Origin: Sinotaia quadrata
Lineage: Eukaryota; Mollusca; Gastropoda; Architaenioglossa; Viviparidae
DNA length: 64,000 nucleotides
NCBI GenBank assembly: GCA_028829895.1
Contig: CM054181.1
Span: 11,676,501-11,740,500, forward strand
Reading direction: 5' to 3'
Shown: positions 34,459 to 44,803 of the stretch, piece after piece
How positions within the stretch are numbered: the first letter of the stretch is position 1
How the letters are laid out: every line of letters begins with the position of its first letter
The notes under the pieces: generated by a model
The model's input: only the letters and a program-made list of their open reading frames with translations
The model's database searches: none
Told to the model about the DNA's origin: nothing
Position numbers and translations under genes: made by a program

Positions 34459-34520
34459 TATTGCTTAGTGGTCAGGGTTCTAGTGTTCTACTGGACAATA
34501 ACATCTCTACCCCGCAGCTA
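34459..34520 (+). mobile_element. Weak tRNA-like SINE head remnant
   Basis: ATTGCTTAGTGGTCAGGGTT at 34459-34478 is a good box A-like motif. The expected box B position has only ACATCTCTACCCC, so the B box is lost or this is a chance match. It resembles the head at 55768. Confidence 0.3.
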
Positions 34521-34712
34521 CTTCTCCCTTGTCCATTGTGGACTTCACTTCCAGAGATAAACTTTATATAACCTTTGTAAATCAAATAAATCACAAATAG
34601 CTTCCCACTAAAAAAAATATATAATAAATATGTAGGGGAATTCCCATCACATGACAAACATCAGTAGACTTAGCAAGACATTAACTACAAAAAGAGCACT
34701 GGCTTGAACACT

Positions 34713-35045
34713 CTTGCTTTAGCAAATATTGGACAACTAAACTTGTTACTTTAACAAACATTGGACAACTAAACCAATTACTTTAACAAAACATTGGACA
34801 ACTAAACCAATTACTTTAACAAAACATTGGACAACTAAACCAATTACTTTAACAAAGCATTGGACAACTAAACCAATTACTTTAACAAAACGTTAAGGAA
34901 TCTAAATCAATATTTTAAACACTACATTGAATAACAAGACCATTGGTTTTAATAAGATATATAGTAAAGCATTGGTTCTAGATAGTTATACCAGTAGTTT
35001 TATCAAAGCATTGGACAACTAAACCATTGGTTTTAACATATCAAA
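34713..35045. repeat. 34-bp minisatellite, ~9 copies
   Basis: AAACCAATTACTTTAACAAA + ACATTGGACAACTA. Units at 34740-34880 are near-identical and flanking ones are diverged. Confidence 0.95.
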
Positions 35046-35084
35046 CAAATATTGCAGAAAACTCATACAAAATTAAAACAGCGA

Positions 35085-35240
35085 TTTAAGCAAGACCAAC
35101 AAAAATTCAGTGGTTTAATCAAAACAAACAAAAATTCAGTGGTTTTAGCAAGACACTAGACAAAAGGCATATTTGTTTAAGCAAGACACCTAACAAATAT
35201 CACAGTGGTTTTAACAAAACATCAGACAAAAAAATTCACA
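35085..35240. repeat. ~37-bp degenerate relatives of the 34-bp array
   Basis: CAAAAATTCAGTGGTTTTA + GCAAGACA words repeated about four times. Probably the decayed flank of the preceding array, with the same TTTAAC/AGCAA phrase. Confidence 0.75.
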
Positions 35241-35640
35241 AAAAGTCTCTCTCCTGAATTTAATTTTAAAAAACCGAATGTTTTTCCTCTACCTTCACGT
35301 TTTTCCTTTTTCTCACTCGCGTATTTATTTTCTAATCCAACTGTTTACTCTGTCCTTTCTCTCGCCTTATCCTGTATTGATTTTCTAATTCTAATTATTT
35401 CAGTGTATTTCACACTTGATTACGTTTTTATTCTGTAAAACTACGTTTTGCATACCTGATTATATGCATGTATTTATGCATTAATATGTTTTTTCAGACG
35501 ATTGTGTGTTTGCCTGTCTGTCTCTGTTTGTATATATGCATAATTGTGTGCGTAATATCACGAATACATATAGATATGAACACACTAACACTCACATTCA
35601 CATATTCCTGGATATGAAAATGGCCATTTACCAGAGAGAA
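35241..35640. other. No gene recognised
   Basis: T-rich sequence. The plus-strand frame at 35205-35438 is Phe/Ser/Leu-rich and reflects composition. Confidence 0.45.
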
Positions 35641-35935
35641 ATTACGGCGACTGCTGACCGATACACTGATGATATACTGACTGCTTACAGATATACTGAT
35701 GCTATACTGATAACATACTGACTGCTTATATATATATATATATATATATACTGATGACATAATGACTGCTGACAGATATATGATGACATACTGACTGTTG
35801 ACATACTGACTGCTGAGAAATTGACTGATGAAATATTGAATGTTGACAGACCGATTGTTGATATGCTGACTGCTGACAGATATACTGATGACATATGATG
35901 GATGACATACTGACTGCTGAGAAACTGACTGATGA
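35641..35935. repeat. Degenerate short-unit array with (TA)n
   Basis: The words GATATACTGATGACATACTG and ACTGCTGACAGA repeat with variable spacing. A (TA)n tract lies at 35727-35750. Confidence 0.85.
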
Positions 35936-36560
35936 AAATTTTTCTTTCACTTGGCGGATATGCGGAAATTGTAAACGTGTTCTCTCTTCCACAACATTAA
36001 AGACAAACATTTACCGTCACTCAATATTTCCAAAGTTGGAAAACTTCTTACCAAAGGAGAAGATAAATCCAACTTTTAATCTACATCTAGCGAGTCCCCA
36101 CCCACTCACTATCTTTACAACATATGGTCATCAATATGTGTAAGAAGGTCAATATCAGTAATCAATTATACAACCTACGAATTTAATCGATATCAGCAAT
36201 CATATGAACACACACATACCACATATAATCAGGTTCACTGATATAAATCACAGAAATGAGAGTGAAGTTTCAGAAAAATAATTAAAGGCAATGTACACAA
36301 CCTTTTCAATGATGGCCACTGTCACTAGCTCATGTTCACAATCATGCGTTTTGTAACAAGTCACTGCCTTTCTCATTTGAATGACGGTCCAATGAACACC
36401 TACTAGGTACATTACACAACTGTTCCAGAATCTTCGATGCGCTCACAAGGCACACCCCTAGAGAATCGTCCATAATTTCACATGCCCTATCAAGCACATT
36501 GGGGAAGGGAGGGGGATATTCCCAAATTTACTCAAGCACACCACGAGGAATGTTCACAAT
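35936..36560. other. No gene recognised
   Basis: Unique sequence. The plus-strand 82-codon frame at 35895-36143 starts inside the array and shows no domain. Confidence 0.4.
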
Positions 36561-36564
36561 AATC

Positions 36565-36668
36565 TTCGTGAATTCTCGAGACCAACCTCAGGTCACAAAT
36601 GTCCGCCATATTGCTCTCGTGAATTCTCGAGACCAACCTCAGGTCACAAATTTCCGCCATATTGGCTC
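36565..36668. repeat. 51-bp tandem duplication
   Basis: TCGTGAATTCTCGAGACCAA + CCTCAGGTCACAAATGTCCGCCATATTG at 36566 and 36617. Only a few differences, so recent. Confidence 0.95.
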
Positions 36669-36984
36669 TCGAACGGAATTAACAGGAATCAACTTACAGC
36701 AAACGTTTACTGATAAATTTGACGATAATACTCGATTTCTTACACTAACGTGATCAAGTAGAGTGCAGTAATCAGTGTAGACTGAAGGGAGAAAGGAAAG
36801 CTTGCTTTTCTCTGCAAAAGTCAAATTAAGGTAGCGCTAAATTTCGGCGTATTTCCCAACTGAAATCCCTTCCTCTGTTACATACATTCTTACAAACTCT
36901 GCACCAAATTCGTTAGCTCGATACACACAGCATAAGAAATAATGCATCGATCAAAATTCACAAGTATAAAGTACAACATAATCA

Positions 36985-37372
36985 AATTAGTGAACTCAAA
37001 TCATAGATCAATAGGAAACATACACAAATATTCTAAATCCATTCTTCCTTTATCAGTCAGTTAACTTACCATAAACTACCGATCGCCTTTATGACCGGAC
37101 TCGAGTTTCGTCGAAATCAAAGTGATTATGGTATGCATTTTCTTCAACAAAATAATTTTCGATACATCCCCATTGGGTGAAATTGTTATTAACAATTGTG
37201 AGACTATTAGTCAGTAAAACTACTCATCCATTTGGAATCGGTTTGGAATGCATCAACACATTTTCTAGCATATTCTTCACCTTGAGTTATTTACTTCCAA
37301 CTCTAGCAAAGATATCATCGCAAGGAGTGACCAAGGTCGTGTCACTTTGACATTTTCAATTAAGTTTAGAAA
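36985..37372 (+). repeat. Interspersed repeat family A, copy 2
   Basis: Same landmarks as the copies at 174-565 and 50391-50800, for example CTACTCATCCATTTGGAATC at about 37220 and CAAGGTCGTGTCACTTTGAC near the end. It stops exactly at the (TG)n tract at 37373. Confidence 0.72.
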
Positions 37373-37374
37373 TG

Positions 37375-37452
<78 letters not shown>
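37373..37452. repeat. (TG)n microsatellite
   Basis: Begins at the 3' edge of family A copy 2. Confidence 0.97.
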
Positions 37453-37453
<1 letters not shown>

Positions 37454-37576
37454 TTTACTCCGCCACGAAACCACCATACAAATTAATTTAAAACGCACCA
37501 AATAATATCAGACATTAAGACATTCTATGCCTCAGCAAATTTGTGTTAATTTGTATGTACGAGTGCATAAGTACGT

Positions 37577-37577
37577 A

Positions 37578-37651
<74 letters not shown>

Positions 37652-37669
37652 TGTGTGTGTGTGTGTGTA
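37577..37669. repeat. (GT)n microsatellite
   Basis: Nearly pure, with single TTTG and TATG interruptions. Confidence 0.97.
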
Positions 37670-37673
37670 ACAC

Positions 37674-37928
37674 TTGTCACAGAAGTATCGATTAATACAG
37701 AAAATGTGGACTATTCGGGGTGGAATGAGAACGGTAGTGCTTTTCTTCAATGTAATTACGAGAAATGATGTCTTCTCGTGCTACCAAACTAAACGGCTTA
37801 TGTCCACTCGCGAACATCTAATATCGGAATTCAAGGGAAGCGATCTAAGTAGAGTTCACGATCTTTGCAATTTATACATGGCTCAGACTGACGGTCACGA
37901 GGTCTCTCTATTGCACAAATTACAGTGA
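37674..37928 (+). CDS. Uncharacterised open frame, 84 codons, doubtful
   Basis: Starts 5 bases after the (GT)n tract and ends TGA. The C-terminal half (for example STREHLISEFKGSDLSRVHD) has protein-like mixed composition, with an NLYMAQTDGHEVSLLHKLQ end. The N-terminal half does not look protein-like. I recognise no family, domain, signal peptide or membrane segment. It is not an array artefact, which is why it is listed, but this length can occur by chance. It could be a remnant exon. Confidence 0.15.
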   Translation: MSQKYRLIQKMWTIRGGMRTVVLFFNVITRNDVFSCYQTKRLMSTREHLISEFKGSDLSRVHDLCNLYMAQTDGHEVSLLHKLQ

Positions 37929-38093
37929 ACGATAAAGTCACTTAGACTAGAACTTAACAATTACATACAATTGCGTCCCTCTGATGTGTACAAAATTAAT
38001 TCAGCAAGTTTATCGTGACAAATTAAACTGCAAATTAAAAGTGTCTACCACGATATTAATATAAATATAAGTATGACACTTCACTATCAAGTG

Positions 38094-38285
38094 ATCCCCC
38101 ACCGACGGAGGGCGGTTGATGGTGTGCGCCAAACTGGTGCGAACTGTTCCCCCCCCACTTCCGTCAGCCCTCCTGCCCTCCACCTCGGGATGCAATGTGA
38201 GGCTGTGGGATTCCCCCCGAAGCATTCCAAGATTGGGAATATCTTAGGATAAAAAGTCTAATGCAACTTATGTGGTGAGAGCGCG
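38094..38285 (-). repeat. GC-rich interspersed repeat family D, copy 2 (inverted)
   Basis: The reverse complement aligns with 27455-27675. The plus-strand words CCGACGGAGGGCGGTTGATG and GTGTGCGCCAAACTGG mirror the TTTGGCGCACACC and TCAACCGCCC of copy 1. Confidence 0.8.
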
Positions 38286-38327
38286 GGACAAAATAACAAC
38301 AACAACTTATCAAGTGTAGTTTGTAAT

Positions 38328-38804
38328 CGTTTAATTCTTCGCTTAATTTCCAAACTTAATTCATTGTTTAATTTCTAACTTAATTCATTGTTTAATGCAT
38401 CACTTAATTTATCGTTTAATGCATCACTTAATTCATCGCTTAATGCATCACTTAATTCATCGCTTAATGCATCACTTAATTCATCGCTTAATGCATTACT
38501 TAATTCATCGCTTAATGCATCACTTAATTCATCGCTTAATGCATCACTTAATTCATCGCTTAATGCATTACTTAGTTCATCGCTTAATGCATTACTTAAT
38601 CCATCGCTTAATGCATCACTTAATCCATCGCTTAATGCATCACTTAATTCATCGCTTAATGCATCACTTAATCCATCGCTTAATGCATTACTTAATCCAT
38701 CGCTTAATGCATCACTTAATCCATCGCTTAATGCATCACTTAATTCATCGCTTAATGCATCACTTAATTCATCGCTTAATGCATCACTTAATTCATCGTT
38801 TAAA
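38328..38804. repeat. 24-bp minisatellite (two 12-mers), ~19 copies
   Basis: Alternating CTTAAT(T/C)CATCG and CTTAATGCAT(C/T)A 12-mers. The 24-bp period has no stop in two frames, so it yields plus-strand frames of 215 and 142 codons (SLNASLN and HHLIHRLM repeats). No signal peptide or non-repeat domain precedes them, so coding is unlikely. Confidence 0.97.
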
Positions 38805-38842
38805 AGAAGTCCTATCGAGGTGATGTGCTTTTACTATTGTTT

Positions 38843-39050
38843 ATTTGCATATGCCAGCTTTATGATATACACATTGTTGATATGTTGGTCATCACTTCCT
38901 TTAACTGGTTGCCTTTTACAAGAGTTTATTTGTATATGCCAGCTTTATGATATACACACTGTTGATATGTTGGTCATCACTTCCTTTTACTGGTTGCCTT
39001 TTACAAGAGTTTATTTGTATATGCCAGCTTTATGATATACACATTGTTGA
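38843..39050. repeat. 85-bp minisatellite, ~2.5 copies
   Basis: ATTTG(C/T)ATATGCCAGCTTTA at 38843, 38928 and 39013, with near-identical units. Confidence 0.97.
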
Positions 39051-39052
39051 TA

Positions 39053-39208
39053 TTGGAATCTCACTCACAAGACGCCATTTTGATAGAGGCATACTCTTTG
39101 GAATTTCGCTCATAAGACGCCATTTTGATTTATGTATAATCATTGGAACCTTGCTCACAAAATTGCATGCTCATTCGAATCTCGCTCAAAAGACGCCATT
39201 TTGATGGA
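39053..39208. repeat. ~40-bp degenerate repeat carrying GACGCCATTTTG
   Basis: Four diverged units of GGAATCTCACTCACAAGACG + CCATTTTGAT. Three keep the GACGCCATTTTG core, which resembles a YY1-type site. Confidence 0.88.
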
Positions 39209-39372
39209 CGCTGTACTCAAGGGATGTAAATCATATTTTGAAATGATCGAAAGTGACTGTTGAGAAATTTAGTAATTATTTTTAGTGTATCATTTCCTTT
39301 GCTTGAAACCAAGAAAGACATGTCTGTTCTCTCTCGATGCCGTAGGAAAGTTTCAAATAGTCCATTACTAAA

Positions 39373-39466
39373 TAGTATATTTATATCATATCCATTAGAA
39401 GCACTATATTTATATCATATCCATTAGAAGCACTATATTTATATAATATCCATTAATAAACACTGT
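39373..39466. repeat. 29-bp minisatellite, ~3 copies
   Basis: TATATTTATATCATATCCAT + TAGAAGCAC at 39376, 39405 and 39434. Confidence 0.95.
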
Positions 39467-39784
39467 TCAAACTGTCTGTCATGAATGAAATTTATGTTAA
39501 TTTGGTGCAATATTTATTATTTTAATTTGTATTAATACCAAAAGTCTTTTGAGTGATTGAAACATGTAACAGTAACTTCAGTGGTCATAGCCGAATGCTT
39601 TGTTAGACATGCGTGTTTTGTTGATAAAGTGTTGTAACATATCACTCTCCAAGACCCGTGCTTGCCGTATTTCCTTAGTATGAAAGTTTGAATTATGCAC
39701 AAACTTCATACTAATTATAATGTGGTAATACAATTGTATACATAATGTGTACACATGATTATGTTTTACATATAAAAGAGAATT

Positions 39785-39830
39785 GCCTGCAGTAGCCGAA
39801 GGCATAGGACTGGTGGTTTGAACCCCTGAT
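39785..39830 (+). mobile_element. Possible tRNA-like remnant
   Basis: GGTTTGAACCCC at about 39813-39824 is a good box B-like motif. The upstream box A is only weakly matched (TGCAGTAGCCGAAGG). It lies just 5' of the LINE remnant. Confidence 0.22.
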
Positions 39831-40243
39831 AACAACAGAACTCCCGTATCTGCAGTCACGTAATCCGTAATCTCTAAATCTGCTGGGAGAATATACAAAC
39901 CTAAAATTAAACATCGCACAGTATGACCTTGACACTGCTGTCAAAAATACGAACACACAAATTATACATTTTGAAGATGACGTATCACTATACCAAGAAG
40001 AAAAATGGGAAAAAAACACTCAATCAACTGTAAACAATGGCAAACACTTAGGGACTTGACCTTGTACCAAATTAAACAACGGCCATGGACTTCACCAGAA
40101 ATACCCAAATCTCACACTAAAAAATACAAACCTTAAGTAATGTCCCATAAATTATTGAGAATCACATTTGATGAAATGTCTTTAAGAGAATACACCATAC
40201 ACATCTTCACACACACAAAAAAAAATAAAACCATTAATACGCC

Positions 40244-40266
40244 CAGAATGACTGGGGGGGGGGGGG
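40244..40266. repeat. Poly-G run inside LINE remnant
   Basis: A run of 13 guanines at about 40254-40266 interrupts the LINE-derived sequence. Confidence 0.9.
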
Positions 40267-40757
40267 TAGTGGTGGAACGTAGTGATGGGCAGACACATAT
40301 ACTCTATTACTGGTAACAAAAATTCTCATATATTTGTTATAGACTATGGCAGCACCGCATACTCTACTCAAGCAAACAAACAAAAATCTACGAACATTAC
40401 AAAACAAAGCACCACGTATAAACACACGTACTGCCAAGCCCAGATGTCACAGAACTCTATAATCAAACAGGACATCTAAGCCTCTTAGAAAGTCGAAGCA
40501 GACAAAACTATGGGCGAACAGAACACATGGCACCATTCTCCCTACGAACACCCACTTAATCATTCAACAAATGGGATGTAAAGGTATACCCACGCAAATT
40601 AGCCAGAAAATAAAACACACCAAATAGACAAACGCAATACGCCCACCCACCCAAGTAACAAGAATACTTACTCTGGAGAACAACATAGATACTCTCCAAA
40701 TAGAACCTCCTGACACGGCCTCACCTCCACTCTGGTGGATTTCACTCATTCATTCAC

Positions 40758-40762
40758 ATACA

Positions 40763-40810
<48 letters not shown>

Positions 40811-40814
40811 CACA
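40758..40814. repeat. (ACGC)n-(CA)n microsatellite inside LINE remnant
   Basis: About ten CACG units followed by CA units, located between the RT C-terminus and the RNase H domain. Confidence 0.97.
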
Positions 40815-41501
40815 TAGACATCAAAGTATGCAATAAAGCAAATGTATCAGCCCCTTGCAATCATGTCAAAAAACAAGTAAATAACAATTACACATACCAA
40901 TTTACAATATTCACCAATGAACCAAAAACAACTCAGGGGATTGCAGCAGCAAGCTATTCATTGACATCAGGACACCTTCACATACACATTACACCCTGCA
41001 TATTCAATGCTCACAGCTGAATTAATAGCAATACAGAAATCATTCTAATAACTAAACAAATAATCACCGGCAAATGCGTCACTTCTCCCCCCCAAAAAAA
41101 TAACACTAACACTTACTGACTCACTTTCTCCAATACAAGCATTATGCAATGCAATCAATTCATCCAGAACACACAACACATAAATAAAATAGAACCAAAT
41201 AACATTACCACTATACTCCTATGAATACCCAGCCACAAGAACGTTTCAGATAATGATGCAATAGACAATGGAGCAAAATATGGAACAAAACTAGTCAAAC
41301 AACTACACCTTCAATATACATCCTAGAAAGAAATACAACAGCAAATGAATATACCAACATCAAAACACACTCCAAGACACTCCAACCTACCCATTGCACC
41401 ACACCACAAAGCAATTTGAACTAAGATGCTCGTATGCTAAACATTTGACAATGTTTCTAGTGAATGCATTCATAAAATGGATAGTCGGTATTTATTATGC
41501 C

Positions 41502-41563
<62 letters not shown>
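41502..41563. repeat. (TG)n microsatellite
   Basis: Pure TG tract of about 30 units, about 100 bp past the LINE remnant. Confidence 0.98.
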
Positions 41564-41564
<1 letters not shown>

Positions 41565-41956
41565 GTGTATCAGACTAATAAATACTGTTGCAAGAATCTA
41601 TAAGTTGAGCATGAAAACCAGAATAAAATGTTAGTAATCTAGGAAAGAAATGACGCAATGATGACAAAGTTACCTTGTACAACACCAATAGGTTCACACC
41701 AACATTTATTTTGTAATACTTTAATGTACAACACAAATATAGAATACACAGAGCTGAAATGTGAAGTTGCACACTGGTATAAGATGTACAACACTAATTA
41801 TGTAATGCATAATTCTGATACATTATATATACATTAGACATGTTACATAATTTGTGCTCCACTATATTCTGAACAGCAATAATGTTTATTTTGTGACACT
41901 TCGACTGACGTCACCAAATTGAACAAACCATTACTAATACCTGCTGTTTGGTAAAC
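41564..41956. other. No gene recognised
   Basis: AT-rich unique sequence. TGACGTCA at about 41907 is an isolated CRE-like palindrome. Confidence 0.4.
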
Positions 41957-41957
41957 A

Positions 41958-42118
41958 ATGCGTGTTGTATAACTAGTTTATAGTATGCATTTTAATTAGT
42001 TAATTAATACAAACTGAATAACAGTAGGGCGAGTTATGTAACTAGTTTGTAGTATGCATTTTAATTAGTTAATTAATACAAAATGAATAAAAGTAGGACG
42101 TGTTGTATAATACTAGTA
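41958..42118. repeat. 69-bp minisatellite, ~2.3 copies
   Basis: ACTAGTTT(A/G)TAGTATGCAT + TTTAATTAGTTAATTAATAC, with starts at 41960, 42029 and 42098. Confidence 0.95.
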
Positions 42119-42189
42119 TGTGCTACATAATATTAATACATACATGACATTAATAATATTTCCAATACATATTGTTGTACTGTTCTGTA

Positions 42190-42408
42190 TATTTGGCATT
42201 ACGATGACTGTACAATTCTGATACATGTAGAGTTTGGCATTACGATGACTGTACAATTCTGATATATGTAGAGTTTGGCATTACGATGACTGTACAATTC
42301 TGCTATATGTAGAGCTTGGCATTGAGGTGACTGCACCACACTGACATGTAGAGCTTGGCATTGAAATGACTGTAGAACAGTGACATGTAGAGCTTGGCAT
42401 TGACATAT
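42190..42408. repeat. 41-bp minisatellite, ~5.3 copies
   Basis: TTTGGCATTACGATGACTGT + ACAATTCTGATA.ATGTAGAG. The last two units are shorter and diverged. Minus-strand frames are by-products. Confidence 0.95.
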
Positions 42409-42681
42409 ATTCACTTGAATCCAAGTTGTGTTTCGGAGATGATCTTTTGCTAGTGAACAAACTATTGTTTTCAATGCGAAAAACGGACACATTTTATATT
42501 GATTTCAGTGCTCACAACTCTAAGAAACTGTAGATGATGAAAAACTCGCCTGCATGTGTTTTAAGATCTGTATTTACGTGCATGCATAAATTATACCTAC
42601 ACATTTGTATATACGTGAATTTATAACAAGTCCATTATTTAATATGCATTCATGGGTATGAAGACTGCTCTTTTTGCTAAA

Positions 42682-42682
42682 T

Positions 42683-42761
<79 letters not shown>
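42682..42761. repeat. (TG)n microsatellite
   Basis: TG tract with two TTTG interruptions. Confidence 0.97.
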
Positions 42762-42763
<2 letters not shown>

Positions 42764-42887
42764 CTTATTTAAATCCACTATTGCAATGGACACTAGTGTC
42801 AAAATGTTTTAATTTCCTATTATGTGCTTTCTAGTTTCTCTGAAGCTTGAATTCAAGAAATGTGCGATAGAAATTCTGCTCTTACCT

Positions 42888-43008
42888 GAGTCGGTTATTT
42901 TAAATCATTTATTCTCTTTTCCTCCTTAGATCATTATAGTAGTTGTAAATGTGAGTCGTTTATTTTAAATCATTTATTCTCTTTTCCTCCTTAGATCATT
43001 ATAGTAGT
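42888..43008. repeat. 65-bp duplication containing a splice-acceptor-like motif
   Basis: GAGTCGTTTATTTTAAATCA and TTTATTCTCTTTTCCTCCTT + AG occur twice (42888 and 42953). The pyrimidine tract ending TTAG is an excellent 3' splice-site consensus, but no coding exon follows. Confidence 0.93.
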
Positions 43009-43968
43009 TTTTTTTTTCAAAATATAAAAAAAATAATCTCCCCTACGAAGTAAAACAAGCGAATTTCGTATGGTATAATTCAAATGGATCTTCGGTAAAA
43101 AGTCACTGTCTTGCGACAACTAATAAATTATTCATATGCGCGCAATCATTCATACACAACAATGGCACGCACATACGCATACGCACATAAATGCATAAGC
43201 ATAAACACGAACACACAAGCCCGTTGCCTTGGTTACAGCACCGGTTTATTTGGTTGGCAGCTCTCTTCGTTCAACGGGGAGCGGGACAACGGTACTGCTT
43301 GTGTTGTTTTATGCAAACTGAAGAATTCCATTTCTCCGATTTGTCTTGATCTATACTTGGCCCTCACGCTCTCTGGAAGATTTTAGGAAGAAATCTAGTT
43401 GTGATTTAATTGTACATTGTAAAGAATCCAATCAAACTCGGCGAGAATATCCTTGCCAATAGCCTACATCTGGTCTCCACCAACGCGAGCGACTAAAAAC
43501 GGTGCAGTCACTATCAGGATTTTTACATCACTAACACGGGACGTAGCACGAACTCCTTTTCAGTTCGTCGTCTGTCAAATATGGCAGAAAGTATTGAGAA
43601 CCATTGGATTGGCTGTAATATAACAATATTCCAGTTACTGCTACTCTTCAGTGTCTTAAGACTCGTCACTTTTATGACATATTTTATTATTAATAAACCA
43701 AGAAACTGAAAAAAATGTAAGGTACACTACTAATGTAGAATTATTTTTTTATAAATTAATATAATTAAAGGAAACACGAACAATGTATGAAATTTTCTCT
43801 GAAGTAATGTTCACTTTCCACTGATATTTTTCAACCATATAATTAAGTACTTAATTTTCATTTCCTCCGAAATCTCTCAGCCGTAAGATGAACAGGAACC
43901 GGCATTACAATTTCAAATAAGGAAGAAGTAGTTTTTTTTTTTCGAAACACTACACGCTACTACTTATT
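43009..43968. other. ~1-kb unique sequence, no gene recognised
   Basis: Contains a balanced patch at 43220-43560. The plus-strand 91-codon frame at 43111-43386 has no recognisable domain. Confidence 0.4.
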
Positions 43969-44218
43969 GACTATGACATACGATATTTCTGTCTACGTAT
44001 TGATAAGTCCTATGACTATGACATTCTACTGTTCTGTCTACGTATTGATAAGGCCTATGACATAATGCTTTTCTCTCTACGTATTGACAAGGCATTTGAC
44101 ATGATTTTCTCTCTCTGTATTGACAAGGCATGTCTACCTACTGATAAGGCCTATCACATTATTTATATGGCGTACTATTTTTCTCTCTTTGTGTGTTGAT
44201 AAGGCCTATGACCTATGA
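43969..44218. repeat. ~50-bp degenerate minisatellite, ~5 copies
   Basis: CTGTCTACGTATTGATAAGG + CCTATGAC with variable spacers. Confidence 0.9.
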
Positions 44219-44429
44219 CCCGCACATAATTTAATTAGCTATAGTAGATCTACGGGTGCAATGAATACAGTAATGAAGAATTGAAACACGAAAGCGACTA
44301 AAATCTTTAACACCGACAGAAAACTACTGGTCAGTGTGTCGGTCAGTCTCTATGTGGGCGTAAGGCTTTGATCTGGCTAAAGACTTAGGTGATTGAATTC
44401 TGCCCGCGTGTTGTAAGCGATTGAAATCG

Positions 44430-44495
44430 ACGTGTCCCGCCCCATACCCCCTGGGTCTATAAATCTCTCGCTCTGTATGCGTGCTGGGCTCTTTG
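44430..44495 (+). promoter_or_regulatory. Possible Pol II core promoter (GC box + TATA)
   Basis: A CCCGCCCC GC box (44436-44443) is followed by TATAAA at 44458-44463 within a locally GC-rich patch. A start would be expected near 44488-44493. No convincing reading frame follows within the next kilobase, so this is either chance, a lost gene, a non-coding transcript or an LTR fragment. Confidence 0.25.
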
Positions 44496-44783
44496 CCGGC
44501 TGATCTTACCCACTTTGATTGTTTTTTTTACCCCCTCAATTCATAAAACAAAATTAGATCAGACTTTATCGCTATGAAGGAAAAAGAAAAAAGATAAAGT
44601 ACTGGTTGAAGTTGTTATCGGAGCATGCACTAACCTCATCTACGAGAAAATGAACTACGCGATTAAGATGACTCAGATCTCTTTTTTTTTGACCGAACAC
44701 AAACACGAGCTGCACTAACGTACCCCCCTCCAATCATTCGTTAGGGAAGCTAATGACACTGCAGGATTTTTTTTTTGTTTTTG

Positions 44784-44803
44784 TACACACACACACACAC
44801 ACA
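44784..44803. repeat. (AC)n short microsatellite
   Basis: About ten AC units. Confidence 0.93.

Larger units (their letters stand above)
39900..41410 (+). pseudogene. Decayed LINE: RT catalytic motif to RNase H
   Basis: Conceptual translation, changing frame several times, gives the C-terminal part of a non-LTR retrotransposon ORF2. Near 39967-40005 FEDDVSLYQEEKW replaces the usual F/YADD motif. ITFDEMSLREYTIHIF (40161 on) is the thumb, and YGSTAYST (40345) then NKNLRTLQNKAPRINT and LYNQTGHLSLLESRSRQN (40455 on) follow. An RNase H domain follows: FTNEPKTTQGIAAASYSL (40910), TAELIAIQKSF (41010), LTDSLSPIQAL (41113) and IPSHKNVSDNDAIDNGAK (41225). In the first, the usual TDGSKT aspartate has become asparagine, so that catalytic residue is lost. 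Multiple stops, frameshifts and an (ACGC)n insertion show it is dead. RNase H places it with the I/Jockey-type LINEs. The clade is not resolved. Confidence 0.85.

Noticed and set aside
38328..38804. Asn/Ser/Leu-repeat protein of 215 residues
   Set aside because: Open in two frames at once because the unit is 24 bp without stops. No non-repeat domain or signal peptide is attached.
41905..41915. Isolated TGACGTCA as a regulatory element
   Set aside because: A single 8-mer in 64 kb is expected by chance. Only the clustered copies at 54.6 kb were reported.
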